From NCBI GenBank assembly GCA_029547705.1, contig JAKPOU010000020.1:1-64000 (forward strand): a stretch of DNA of 64,000 bases. Reading direction: 5' to 3'. The stretch's first letter is position 1; the number at the start of each line of letters is the position of its first letter. The notes beneath the pieces were generated by a model. The model made no database searches. It had not been told where the DNA came from and was given only the letters and a program-made list of their open reading frames with translations. This DNA is from Bacteroidota bacterium (lineage in GTDB: Bacteria > Bacteroidota > Bacteroidia > Bacteroidales > VadinHA17). Below, one piece after another: positions 50,646 to 60,779 of this stretch. The position numbers and the translations under genes were made by a program.

Positions 50646-51323
50646 ATGAAAGTTTTACTAGCGGAAGATGACAGGGATTTTGGCAATATCCTTGCACAGT
50701 ACATAACCATGAATGGCTTTGAGGTCAGCCTGGCACGCGACGGCAGGGAAGCATGGGAAGCATTCACAAAAGACAGGCCGGATATATGCGTAATCGATGT
50801 GATGATGCCGGAAATGGACGGATTTACCCTGGGAGAAAAAATTAAGGAAGCCAAACCCGAAATCCCCTTTATTTACCTGACAGCAAAAAGCCTTAAGGAA
50901 GATATTATAAAAGGACTGAAAATAGGCGCCGACGATTACATCACGAAACCATTCGACCCTGAAGTCCTCATTCTGAGAATCAAAAATATCCTCAAACGAT
51001 CATATTCGTCATCCACGGATGAATTCAGGATATCTGACACAGTCCTTAAATTCAATACCCTCGAACTGCAGTCGGGAAAATATACGGAGAAACTGACCCT
51101 CAAGGAGGCACAGCTTCTTAAGTATCTGATAGTAAATAAGAACAAAATCCTGGCACGGGAAGAAATCCTTACTGAAATATGGGGTGAAGATGATTATTTC
51201 CTTGGCCGGAGCATGGATGTGTTCATAAGCAGACTCCGGAAATATATCTCGGATGATAAGAACATCGATATCCGGACGGTAAGGGGAACGGGATTCATCC
51301 TTGAAGAAGTGGAAAGGGAATAA
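50646..51323 (+). CDS. OmpR-family response regulator
   Basis: VLLAEDDRDFG, CVIDVMMPEMDGF, YLTAK receiver motifs; C-terminal winged helix RSMDVFISRLRKYI. Confidence 0.94.
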   Translation: MKVLLAEDDRDFGNILAQYITMNGFEVSLARDGREAWEAFTKDRPDICVIDVMMPEMDGFTLGEKIKEAKPEIPFIYLTAKSLKEDIIKGLKIGADDYITKPFDPEVLILRIKNILKRSYSSSTDEFRISDTVLKFNTLELQSGKYTEKLTLKEAQLLKYLIVNKNKILAREEILTEIWGEDDYFLGRSMDVFISRLRKYISDDKNIDIRTVRGTGFILEEVERE

Positions 51324-51470
51324 GCTTTGCCATTCCTGCTTTTTCAGGCTTTTCACCGTAATATTTCCTGCTGATTTCCCGGACTTCCTGCCGTGCCCTT
51401 GCCCGGTCCCGTGCAGGAGAACCTTCCTCCATACCATGTCTGCCCCCGGCCGGAGCGGATTCTCTTTTTC

Positions 51471-52571
51471 CTATCTCCTTCCCAGAAGCTCGCTGACCTT
51501 GTTTCTCAGATCATTGCCCCTGAGATTGCGGGCAATTATTGTGCCTGTCTCGTCAAGCAGGAAATTTGCAGGAATGGAACTTACCGCATACAATTGTGCA
51601 GCAGCGCTGTTCCAGAACTGGAGATCGGATACATGCGTCCAGGTCAGCTTGTCATCGGCTATTGCCTTAACCCAGTCGTCCCTTGACTGGTCAAGTGATA
51701 CGGCAAAAATATCAAAGCCTCTGTTCTTGAATTCATTATAGGTCTTTACTATATTGGGGTTCTCCTGGCGACAGGGTCCGCACCATGCGGCCCAGAAATC
51801 AACAAGCAGGAGCTTTGATCCAATCTTGGAGGAAAGGGAAACCGGGTTCCCGTTAACGTCATTCAGTGTGAAATCGGGTGCCTTCTGCCCTATGGCAACT
51901 TTCTTCATTGCCTCAACCCTTGCCTTCAGTTCCCGAACCATCGGGATCCTGGCAACACTGGTATCCATGCTGTTGATGACAGCTTCTATTTCCGAGGCTT
52001 CCATTTCATAACTCAGGCTTCTGAGTATGGAAGGAGTTACATATGAAGAAGGATTGTTAACGATGAATTCCTTCTGGAGACTGTTCATGTCTTTTGCAAT
52101 TACATCTGCCTCCTTCTCTATCCTGGAGATCTCTGCAGTATCATTTACCTGGCGGGCAACCTGGTATTTCTGTACCAGATCGGAATATTTCTCACTCAGC
52201 GGCCTTGTTGATTCTATAAGAGAATTGTATTCATCCTGAGTTTTTGATCCTGAAACCTTTGCATTGAAAAGGGAATCAAGCGTCCCGGTAATTGTGATAT
52301 TTGAATTCTCGAGGTAAAAGGACGTGCGGTACGGGGTGTTAAGAGCCACAAGCTGGACAAGATCAGGATATTCAATCACTCCCTTCATCTTAAACGAACC
52401 TTTTTTCACAACCGCTGAATCAAGATTCACAATCTGTCCGTCTGCTCTTTTCTGAAGTACCAGGGTAACACTGTCAGCACCGGCCAGCTTTCCTCTGATG
52501 ACAAACTGGGGGCCGGAAGTACAGGCAGAGAGAACTGCTGCCAGAACGGATAAAAAGATAATTTTCTTCAT
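51471..52571 (-). CDS. TlpA-family thiol:disulfide oxidoreductase with DUF4369-like N-terminus, lipoprotein
   Basis: VDFWAAWCGPCRQENPNI; lipobox VLSACTS. Start at 52571 preferred over ORF start 52667. Confidence 0.88.
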   Translation of the reverse strand: MKKIIFLSVLAAVLSACTSGPQFVIRGKLAGADSVTLVLQKRADGQIVNLDSAVVKKGSFKMKGVIEYPDLVQLVALNTPYRTSFYLENSNITITGTLDSLFNAKVSGSKTQDEYNSLIESTRPLSEKYSDLVQKYQVARQVNDTAEISRIEKEADVIAKDMNSLQKEFIVNNPSSYVTPSILRSLSYEMEASEIEAVINSMDTSVARIPMVRELKARVEAMKKVAIGQKAPDFTLNDVNGNPVSLSSKIGSKLLLVDFWAAWCGPCRQENPNIVKTYNEFKNRGFDIFAVSLDQSRDDWVKAIADDKLTWTHVSDLQFWNSAAAQLYAVSSIPANFLLDETGTIIARNLRGNDLRNKVSELLGRR

Positions 52572-52635
52572 TATGCTAAATGTATTAAGTATCAGATTTT
52601 TAATCTTTAAATCGCGCAAAGATACAAAATATTGT

Positions 52636-53775
52636 TTAGCGGCAATGTATTTTCTGATATTTCTCAATAAGGCTCAGGGCAGCTTTATTGGAACTTATTC
52701 TGCCTTCCAGGAGCTCCTTCTCCAACAGGAGCTTCAAAGCACGGATCTCATCGTTGCTGTAAAATGAATTATTCAGATATTCCGCAATTGTTTCATTCAT
52801 CATCATTACAGACTGCAGCTTGCGTTTTTCCGTGAAAAAACCGTTTTCGCCGGTAAGTGCCACATATTTCCGTATAACATCCCACAATTCCCTTATTCCC
52901 GTATTCTCCCGCACTGAGCAGCTCAGAGCCACAGGTTTCCACCCCGAGGGATCGGCGGGAAAAAGTGAGAGGACATTACGGTACATGCGGACCGCATGCT
53001 CAGCCCGGCTCCTGTTGGATCCGTCGGCTTTGGTGACGGCAACTGCATCAGCCATTTCCATTATGCCCCTTTTCATGCCCTGCAATTCGTCCCCGGCACC
53101 TGCAAGCACAAGCAGAAGAAAGAAATCAACCATGGAATGCACTGCCGTTTCAGACTGACCCACACCGACAGTCTCCACCAGTATGGTATCAAATCCGGCT
53201 GCCTCGCAGAGGATAATTGCCTCACGTGTCTTCCGTGCAACTCCCCCGGCACTTCCTGCGGCAGGAGACGGCCGGATAAAAGCATCCGGACTGGTGCCGA
53301 GCTTTTCCATCCTTGTCTTGTCTCCCAGGATGCTGCCCCGGGAAGTGCTGCTGCTCGGGTCAACAGCCAGAACCGCCACCTTACGGCCCTCCGAAACAAG
53401 ATGCAGGCCCAGGGCCTCAATGAACGAACTCTTGCCGGCTCCGGGCACGCCCGTTATCCCGACCCTGACCGATTTTCCGCTGAATGGAAGGCAGCTTTCA
53501 ACCAGGTCACGCATCATGCCGGCATGCTCCGGAAGGGAACTCTCGACCAGCGTTATGGCCTGGCTCAGGATGGTCCTGCTGCCTTTCAATATACCATCAA
53601 GGTATTCTGCGGCGGAATACTGCTTTCTCTTCCTCCTGCTGCCTCCGGCAACCGCCGGATTAACACCCGCGGGGTATTCTGTTCCAGCCTTTATCCTGAG
53701 ACGGCTGCCCGACTGTTCTCCGTCTGGCCTTTTTCCGTCTGGCTTTTCTCCGACTGACTTATCTCCTCCTGCCAT
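52636..53775 (-). CDS. meaB: Methylmalonyl-CoA mutase-associated GTPase MeaB (ArgK family)
   Basis: GITGVPGAGKSSFIEALG, VLAVDPSSSTSRGSILGDKTRM, VETVGVGQSETAV. Confidence 0.92.
   Translation of the reverse strand: MAGGDKSVGEKPDGKRPDGEQSGSRLRIKAGTEYPAGVNPAVAGGSRRKRKQYSAAEYLDGILKGSRTILSQAITLVESSLPEHAGMMRDLVESCLPFSGKSVRVGITGVPGAGKSSFIEALGLHLVSEGRKVAVLAVDPSSSTSRGSILGDKTRMEKLGTSPDAFIRPSPAAGSAGGVARKTREAIILCEAAGFDTILVETVGVGQSETAVHSMVDFFLLLVLAGAGDELQGMKRGIMEMADAVAVTKADGSNRSRAEHAVRMYRNVLSLFPADPSGWKPVALSCSVRENTGIRELWDVIRKYVALTGENGFFTEKRKLQSVMMMNETIAEYLNNSFYSNDEIRALKLLLEKELLEGRISSNKAALSLIEKYQKIHCR
53720..53764. repeat. 15-bp tandem repeat (3 copies) at the 5' end of the meaB ORF
   Basis: CCGTCTGGCCTTTTT / CCGTCTGGCTTTTCT / CCGACTGACTTATCT; minus strand encodes a KPDGK-RPDGE-like repeat. 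Confidence 0.75.
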
Positions 53776-53807
53776 ACTGAACGGTTTTTATAGCTGTAAA
53801 AACAGTA

Positions 53808-53839
53808 AAAGGGTGCCGTTATCTCATACAGCACCCTTT
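53808..53839 (-). terminator. Hairpin terminator between the DUF1573 gene and meaB
   Basis: AAAGGGTGC ... GCACCCTTT perfect 9-bp stem; T-rich stretch follows on the minus strand. Confidence 0.65.
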
Positions 53840-53872
53840 CAGGGTTAAACATCAGATCACGGGATCTGCATA

Positions 53873-54961
53873 TCATCTTGAAGCAGTCTGCTCAACATCG
53901 GCATTGAGCATAAGAACCACTTCGGAATTCTTCGGATCATTCGTATAGACATAGATGGCCTTGGTTACCCTGCCCTTGTAGCCTCCTGAATTGAAGGTCG
54001 CCTTTATGGAACTGGACTGACCGGGCCTGATGCCTTCTCCCTGGGTACCCTGCTGAATGGCAGTGCATCCGCAGGTTGACCTGACATGACGTATTATCAG
54101 ATCCCTCTTGCCGGCATTCGAAAACCTGAATTCAACATCTTTGGAAGTGGAACCGGCCATTTTTCCCAGATCAACGGTCGTGGCCTCAAGCTTGAACACA
54201 GGTGCATTTTCCAGGTCGCTTTTGGAAAGTGAGGAGAAATCTTCAACCAGATTGGCCGAAATGTAATAAAACACATTCTGCTGTGTCACGCCGTTGAGCT
54301 TCACCCTTACCATATCGCTGACATTGCCCCAGGCATTGTTTTTTGTGGCGTCATAGGCACCTTCTATAATACCTTTCTGGCCGGGCTTGAGTGTCTCCGG
54401 ACTGGCCTTAAGAGTCAGATGCTCCGGAACATTTTCAAATTCAACCTTTACAGATTCCTTCGAGGGATTGATAATCTGCATGACGCGTATTTTCTTTTCG
54501 GTCTTTTTCACATTGGTGAAAGCGAGATGATTGCTCTGAAACCTTACCGGACCAACAGGAAAGATAAACAGTTCTTCCATGGTTTTTTCCCGCGGAATAA
54601 CTTCTCCCTTCAGAGTAATAACAACAACCTGCGGTTTTGAGTTTGTATAGACGGAAAGAGTTTTGTTGAATGCTCCGGGCCGGTTCTGCGGATCATAGAT
54701 AGCGGTTATCTTCCCTTTTCCTCCCGGGGCAATCGGATGCTTGGTCCAGTCGGGAAGGGTACAGCCGCATGAGGCAATGATATTCTGTATCACCAGAGGG
54801 GAATTCCCGGTGTTGGTGACCTCAAAATCAAAGGTCTGACGACCATCTTCTTCCCTGAAAGAACCAAAATTGTGTTCAGTTTCGGAAAGCTTCATAACCG
54901 GTTGAGCCATCACCGAAACAGTAATAAAAAACGTTGTAATTATCAGACAGACTTTTTTCAT
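53873..54961 (-). CDS. DUF1573 domain-containing secreted protein
   Basis: HNFGSFREEDGRQTFDFEVTNTGNSPLVIQNIIASCGCTLPDW and a second copy VRSTCGCTA. Confidence 0.88.
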   Translation of the reverse strand: MKKVCLIITTFFITVSVMAQPVMKLSETEHNFGSFREEDGRQTFDFEVTNTGNSPLVIQNIIASCGCTLPDWTKHPIAPGGKGKITAIYDPQNRPGAFNKTLSVYTNSKPQVVVITLKGEVIPREKTMEELFIFPVGPVRFQSNHLAFTNVKKTEKKIRVMQIINPSKESVKVEFENVPEHLTLKASPETLKPGQKGIIEGAYDATKNNAWGNVSDMVRVKLNGVTQQNVFYYISANLVEDFSSLSKSDLENAPVFKLEATTVDLGKMAGSTSKDVEFRFSNAGKRDLIIRHVRSTCGCTAIQQGTQGEGIRPGQSSSIKATFNSGGYKGRVTKAIYVYTNDPKNSEVVLMLNADVEQTASR

Positions 54962-55223
54962 ATTACGAAATTGTTAGACACTTATAATATTTAACATTCC
55001 AATACGGTTTTTAGTATATAAACAACCCCGGTAATTGTATGGTTGCACTGGTTGATACAAAAATCAGACCGGAATGATGTTTGACATTAAACATGACAAA
55101 TTTAATAAACTTTACTATTTTAAGATATTTTAAACCGGAATATCATTAGTTTTGTTGCATAATAAGAGGGTTTTGGAACGGGATTTGAACGAAAAACCCT
55201 GATGTTTCACAAAGAAACAAGGA

Positions 55224-58200
55224 ATGAGAAACCGCCGCCTGCTGATAATAATCATACTTGCATGCCTTGCTCCGCTGACTGTAACAGGACAGTTCTACAA
55301 CGGACACCAGATGACATTCGGCAAGAACAGGGTGCAGTATTATGATTATTACTGGTCCTTCTACCGTTTTGAGAATATTGACTGTTATTTCAACGAATAC
55401 GGCCGCGATCTCGCCCAGTATACCGCCGATTATGCCATCAGGAAACTGGATGAGATAGAGGACTTTTTTGACTATAACCTCGAAAAACGGCTCGTTTTCA
55501 TTATCCATAAAAACAATAACGAGTACAGGGAATCCAATGTCGGCCTTGTCACAGGTGATGCGGACACCTATAACACCGGCGGATTCAGCAGAATAATAAA
55601 AAACAAGGTGCTGCTCTACTACGAGGGGGATCACGTTGCCTACCAGAAACAGATCGGGGCATCAATAACCGAAGTGATAGTGAATGAGATGCTTTATGAC
55701 GCCGATGTGCGGGACCGCATCAGCAGCTCATCCGTGATCACCATACCGGAATGGTTTATCAAGGGACTGGCAAACTATGTTTCATTCGGATGGGATGTTG
55801 AAACGGAAAACCGGGTAAAGGATGGCATCATGACAGGCTATTACAAGAATATAAACCATCTAGAATACGATGATGCCGTTTATGCCGGACAGTCATTCTG
55901 GCGTTTTATCGGTAAGGAATATGGCGATGCGCTGATACCCAATATTATATACCTGACAAAGGTATATAAGAATATCGAGGACGGCCTCCTGTATGTTATC
56001 GGCAAGAATGTAAAGGAACTGATGAAGGAATGGAAGGCATTCTACCGCAATGAGTTCGCTGACGATGAGGCGAAGCCTGACTATGACGGAAATGTCATTG
56101 CCCGTTCAAAAAAGGAACAGCTCTTCCAGCAGGTAAAAATCAGTCCCGATGGCAGGTATATTGCTTATGTGACCAACAACTGGGGAAGGAAAAGGATCAG
56201 GATCTATGATCAGACAACAGGCAAACAGAAGGTTATTTTCCGGAAAGAACCCAAATATGAGCATATCACAGATAATACCTACCCCGTAATAGCATGGCAT
56301 CCGAGCGGAAGGATCCTTACATACATTAACGAGGAAAATGCCGGAATGGTTATTTATTTCTACAGGACGGACGAGAAAAAGACTGAAAAGAGAAACCTTC
56401 TTTATTTTGACAAGATTCTGGATTTTTCCTATTCACCCGAAGGATCACGCCTGATTTTTTCCGGGGTGAAGGACGGCATAACCGACCTTTACCTGCATAC
56501 AATCTCTTCAGGAACAAACGAACAGATCACCAGGGATATAGCAGATGACCTCAATCCTTCTTTCCTGGAAGGGGAGGAAGATGTGATCATCTTTTCATCA
56601 AACAGGCTCAGCGACACTATTACCAACCTTGCCGATCCCTGGGAAAAAGTCGGAAACACCTTCAATCTTTTCACCTACAACCTTTCCCGGAGGGATAATA
56701 TTCTCACCAGGCTGACGGAAGGGCAATACATTGAGAGATTTTCCCCTTCGGGAAATATCAGAAAGAGATTTACCTACATCGGCGATGCCGATGGTATGAT
56801 GAACCGTTACTCCGCCACCTTCGACAGTGCCATAAGCTATATCGACACCGCCACCCATTACAGGTATTTTATCAGATCCGAAGCCCTCAGCGCCTATGAC
56901 CGCAATATCCTCACCCAGTCAGTGGACAGGGCAGAGGATAATTACGGGGAGGTGCTGTTCAACAAGGGAAAATACATGATCCGGAAAGGAAAACTGTCCG
57001 ACTCCCCCCCCCTGTCGGATCGTGAAAGAAAATTCAGCAACTTCAGAAAGGAGAAATCTGCCCTGCTCCACAGGGCAGACAGTATTGAACAACTCAGGCA
57101 ATGGCTTATTTCCGAAGACAAAAAAAGACGCGATACCCTTACAAAACCGCTGTATGAATATTACCTGACCAGTGAGCCCATAGATATTAACCACTATATC
57201 TTCGAAAAAGAAAAACAGAATTATTTCGAACAGCTCTGGAGAAAGGATTACATGAATATTGATCTTGATACGGGGCGGCTTAAACTGCCTCTTATAAGAA
57301 TCTACCAGACAGCCTTCTACAACAATTACATAGCAAATCAGATCGACTTCAGCTTCCTGAACAACACCTACCAGGTATACAGCGGGGGAGCTCCCTACTA
57401 TAACCCCGGGATAAACCTGCTTACCAGATTCGGGGTAATCGACCTCTTCGAAAATTACCGTTTGACAGGAGGATTCCGGTTCTCAGGCAACTTCGACAGC
57501 AACGAGTACCTGGTAAGCGCTGAAAGCCTGAAGGGGAAACTCGACAAACAATTCATATTCCACCGGCAGGGATTCTTCAGTTCAAATGATACCAGCTATT
57601 TCAAATCGCATACTCACAATATCTACCTGACCTTTTCAAAGCCCTTTACGCCCGTACTTTCGCTCAAGGGTACCGTTGCCTACAGAAATGACCGCCACGT
57701 CATGCTTTATTCCGACAACATGGTTGCCGTGCTCAACAATGATATCATTTCCCGCCACTGGGGAAACCTGAAGGGGGAACTGGTATATGACAACACACGG
57801 AAAAGAAATATAAATATTTATTACGGAACCCGCTTCAAGATCTTTGGCGAATACTACAAGGAGCTGAATTACAAAATGTCAGATATGATTGTGATAGGTG
57901 TGGACTACCGTACCTATATCAGACTCCACAGGGAACTTATCTGGGCAAACCGCTTTGCGGCAAGCACATCCTACGGACCAACCAGACTTGTTTACTACCT
58001 TGGAGGCGTGGATAACTGGATGGGAAATATTTTCAACAGGAAAGCAATGTTTGACCAGTCAATTCCTGTCAATCCCAATATGAACTATGGCTTCCAGGCC
58101 CTGGCTACAAATATGCGCGGTTTTATCCAGAATATCCGCAACGGCACGAGCTTTGCCCTGATAAACAGTGAGATAAGATGGCCCGTAATCAGGTACTTTG

Positions 58201-58505
58201 CAGGACACCCGCTTAAATCAAACTTTCTCAACTCCTTCCAGCTGGTCGGTTTCGGAGACATCGGATCCGCATGGGTGGGAAGAACACCCTGGGCGGGAGA
58301 AAATGCATGGGACAACGAAGTAATCCAGAGCGGTTCCGTGAAAGTGACACTTGACTCAAACCGGGAGCCGATAGTGGCAGGATTCGGGGCAGGATTAAGA
58401 GCCCAGCTGCTGGGATATTTCGTAAGAGCCGACTGGGCATGGGGCATTGAAAACAACTACATTCTCCCAAGGGTCTTCTACCTGTCATTCAGTCTCGATT
58501 TCTGA
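55224..58505 (+). CDS. Large secreted protein: peptidase MA-like N-terminal domain (degenerate), TolB-like propeller, C-terminal barrel-like region
   Basis: 1093 aa; signal peptide; ISPDGRYIAYVTN and FSYSPEGSRLIFSG propeller repeats; C-terminus ends FYLSFSLDF; ITEVIVNEML where HExxH is expected. Confidence 0.7.
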   Translation: MRNRRLLIIIILACLAPLTVTGQFYNGHQMTFGKNRVQYYDYYWSFYRFENIDCYFNEYGRDLAQYTADYAIRKLDEIEDFFDYNLEKRLVFIIHKNNNEYRESNVGLVTGDADTYNTGGFSRIIKNKVLLYYEGDHVAYQKQIGASITEVIVNEMLYDADVRDRISSSSVITIPEWFIKGLANYVSFGWDVETENRVKDGIMTGYYKNINHLEYDDAVYAGQSFWRFIGKEYGDALIPNIIYLTKVYKNIEDGLLYVIGKNVKELMKEWKAFYRNEFADDEAKPDYDGNVIARSKKEQLFQQVKISPDGRYIAYVTNNWGRKRIRIYDQTTGKQKVIFRKEPKYEHITDNTYPVIAWHPSGRILTYINEENAGMVIYFYRTDEKKTEKRNLLYFDKILDFSYSPEGSRLIFSGVKDGITDLYLHTISSGTNEQITRDIADDLNPSFLEGEEDVIIFSSNRLSDTITNLADPWEKVGNTFNLFTYNLSRRDNILTRLTEGQYIERFSPSGNIRKRFTYIGDADGMMNRYSATFDSAISYIDTATHYRYFIRSEALSAYDRNILTQSVDRAEDNYGEVLFNKGKYMIRKGKLSDSPPLSDRERKFSNFRKEKSALLHRADSIEQLRQWLISEDKKRRDTLTKPLYEYYLTSEPIDINHYIFEKEKQNYFEQLWRKDYMNIDLDTGRLKLPLIRIYQTAFYNNYIANQIDFSFLNNTYQVYSGGAPYYNPGINLLTRFGVIDLFENYRLTGGFRFSGNFDSNEYLVSAESLKGKLDKQFIFHRQGFFSSNDTSYFKSHTHNIYLTFSKPFTPVLSLKGTVAYRNDRHVMLYSDNMVAVLNNDIISRHWGNLKGELVYDNTRKRNINIYYGTRFKIFGEYYKELNYKMSDMIVIGVDYRTYIRLHRELIWANRFAASTSYGPTRLVYYLGGVDNWMGNIFNRKAMFDQSIPVNPNMNYGFQALATNMRGFIQNIRNGTSFALINSEIRWPVIRYFAGHPLKSNFLNSFQLVGFGDIGSAWVGRTPWAGENAWDNEVIQSGSVKVTLDSNREPIVAGFGAGLRAQLLGYFVRADWAWGIENNYILPRVFYLSFSLDF

Positions 58506-58520
58506 CCTTATCCGGAAGAC

Positions 58521-58547
58521 ATGCCGCTGCTATGTGTCATGCGGCAT
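58521..58547 (+). terminator. Hairpin terminator downstream of the 1093-aa ORF
   Basis: ATGCCGC-tgctatgtgtcat-GCGGCAT followed by TTTAAAAT. Confidence 0.6.
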
Positions 58548-58608
58548 TTTAAAATAAAATTTTTTTGGATACATTTGGAAACTCAAAAATTCTAATACTA
58601 AAATAAAA

Positions 58609-58779
58609 ATGGCTTACAAAATCAATGAAGATTGCACAGCGTGCGGAACATGCCTGGACGAATGTCCGGTTGAGGCAATTTCTGAAGGCGACATCTACAA
58701 AATAGATCCGGACTTATGCACCGACTGCGGAGCATGCGCGGATGTCTGCCCGGTTGAGGCAATTCATCCTGAGAACTGA
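58609..58779 (+). CDS. 2[4Fe-4S] ferredoxin (56 aa)
   Basis: MAYKINEDCTACGTCLDECPVEAISEGDIYKIDPDLCTDCGACADVCPVEAIHPEN: two CxxCxxCxxxCP clusters. Below the ORF-track size cutoff. Confidence 0.95.
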   Translation: MAYKINEDCTACGTCLDECPVEAISEGDIYKIDPDLCTDCGACADVCPVEAIHPEN

Positions 58780-58833
58780 TGCTGTGTATTCAGATTAACT
58801 GCCGGGGCTGAAGCAATTCAGTCCCGTTTTGTT

Positions 58834-59856
58834 TCAGTCGGGATCATATCCCGCCATCGTCAGCAGGCCCTGTATATCCCTTGAATCCATAAGATCACCA
58901 AGACTGATGTCACGGTTCTTCTTCATGGCTGATTCAACTATTCTGAATCCTGTCCAGACCGCTGCCCTTCCCGGTGATTCGTTCGTGAAATAGCTGGTGA
59001 AAGGTGCCGTTCCGGTAAGCTTGCGGATAACAAACTGATCAGTGCTGAAAAGAAGATCGTGTTCTATAAGGTACTGCCACATCTGCCTTTCATTGTTTTC
59101 GCAGAACTTCATCTGGGAGGCAGTGAAACCAAACAGCAGTGTGTCACTTATACCGGGAAGCATACATTTTTCAAAATATTTCAGCTTGCCTTCATGAAGC
59201 ATGACACTCAGCAGGTTTTTTTCAGGATAGTCCATGCTCTCATAATCCCATTCCGAAGCGCCCCAGCCGTACATGCAGTCAGGAACAAGGTTGAAGGGAT
59301 TCATCCTGGCAGCCACATACTGATAAATTTCAAGACGCGGATAATAGGGACTGTTCCTTCCAAGATACCTGTCAAGCCCTAAACCGATAACCGAATCGCC
59401 GGCAATGATACTGCTGTTGAAACCGGTAACACAGCTGATAACCGAAGGAACCGCCTTATCGGGAAAATGATAGAGATAATGCCTGAATGCTTCTTCAAGT
59501 TCCTTCTCATAGGGAGCCATGTCAGGAAAAACCCGCATTACTTCCTCATATACTTCATAATTCAGCCTGTCGGTGGCAAAGCTCAGAAGCGCGGAAGGAA
59601 AATCCGGATCATCTGTGCTTCCGGCATTGATAACATAGGCAAACAACTGCAGGAAACTGCCGTATTCCTCCCTTATCAGAGGCAATCCCTCATCAAACCC
59701 GGCAGGATCGGCCGAAAAGAGAGCCTGTTCAAACCTTTTTATCTTTACATCAGCCTCTATGGATGAAGTGTTCACTTTATAATGATTTCTTCTGCAGGCG
59801 CTTCCGGCTGCCATTAAACATGAAAAAATTACCGTGAAGAATATAATGTTTCTCAT
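58834..59856 (-). CDS. gldB: GldB-like gliding motility lipoprotein
   Basis: Lipobox AGSACRR; IEADVKIKRFEQALFS; FTSYFTNESPGRAAVWTGFRIVESAMKKN typical of GldB. Confidence 0.82.
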   Translation of the reverse strand: MRNIIFFTVIFSCLMAAGSACRRNHYKVNTSSIEADVKIKRFEQALFSADPAGFDEGLPLIREEYGSFLQLFAYVINAGSTDDPDFPSALLSFATDRLNYEVYEEVMRVFPDMAPYEKELEEAFRHYLYHFPDKAVPSVISCVTGFNSSIIAGDSVIGLGLDRYLGRNSPYYPRLEIYQYVAARMNPFNLVPDCMYGWGASEWDYESMDYPEKNLLSVMLHEGKLKYFEKCMLPGISDTLLFGFTASQMKFCENNERQMWQYLIEHDLLFSTDQFVIRKLTGTAPFTSYFTNESPGRAAVWTGFRIVESAMKKNRDISLGDLMDSRDIQGLLTMAGYDPD

Positions 59857-59964
59857 GCCGTTATAAATTTGAAAATACGAAAGTAATTACTTTTCATTGT
59901 GATGGCAAAAATCCGTGCAGCAATAAATCTGGCTCAGTATTTGATCATTTGATAATGAAAATGA

Positions 59965-60771
59965 ATGATCACCCGTGTGATGGAGAAAATAATCCGCATA
60001 CAAAGGAATGAGATGAATCATACAGGTATAAAACCATCAGTCAAAGGATATATTGTACTGATTGTTCTGTTATGCATATCATTCCGGATTTCCGCCCAGA
60101 CTGATTACCGGAACACCGGTTTCAGCTCCCGGCGCGATAATTTCGCTCCCTCGTATGCATACTCGCTCGACATTCATTTCGATCCCGTAATAAGCTGGTT
60201 TTCCACAAACAGATATCTGATGCGCAATGAAGGCGCAATACCGGGGTCAAGCATAGGCATATCCCGGAGCAAAAATTACAGCCCGAACTACTCCTTCACA
60301 TCCGGAGTCAGTATCACCGACGCAGGGGGAAAACTCATCTGCCTGGAAAAAAAATATTTCAGGCTCAGGAATCCCCGGCACGAAACAGTCGCAGTTGAAG
60401 CAGGCGAACGAATTATTTACAGGATTAAATATTTCTCCGTTCCGGTTGGCATAAAACTAAGAACAGGCGAAACCGGCTACGGGAAAATATTTGCCGAAGC
60501 CGGACTGGACCCGAAAATCGTGCTTTCGGCCAAAGCCGACATCCCGTCTCTTAATATACGGGATAATAATGCATTTGCTGAAATCAGGGCCTTCAACCTT
60601 TCATACCACGTAATGGCCGGAACAGAATATCCTGTCATCGGAAACCTCTCTGCCGTCTTCGGACTCCGCTTTGAAAACAATTTCCTTGATTTCATACGGA
60701 ACAATAAGAATAAACCGGGTGAAATGGTAAGTCATAAATTGCTATCTTTCCGGCTGGGGATTAACTTCTGA
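59965..60771 (+). CDS. Outer-membrane beta-barrel protein (PorT-like)
   Basis: Signal peptide (start possibly 60013); beta-rich, C-terminus KLLSFRLGINF. Confidence 0.65.
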   Translation: MITRVMEKIIRIQRNEMNHTGIKPSVKGYIVLIVLLCISFRISAQTDYRNTGFSSRRDNFAPSYAYSLDIHFDPVISWFSTNRYLMRNEGAIPGSSIGISRSKNYSPNYSFTSGVSITDAGGKLICLEKKYFRLRNPRHETVAVEAGERIIYRIKYFSVPVGIKLRTGETGYGKIFAEAGLDPKIVLSAKADIPSLNIRDNNAFAEIRAFNLSYHVMAGTEYPVIGNLSAVFGLRFENNFLDFIRNNKNKPGEMVSHKLLSFRLGINF

Positions 60772-60779
60772 GATTTCAT

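Noticed and set aside
52996-53757. 253-aa plus-strand ORF
   Set aside because: Antisense to the well-supported meaB CDS.
53691-53876. 61-aa minus ORF with SEKSQTEKGQTEN repeats
   Set aside because: Alternate frame of the meaB 5' tandem repeat and intergenic hairpin; no independent support.
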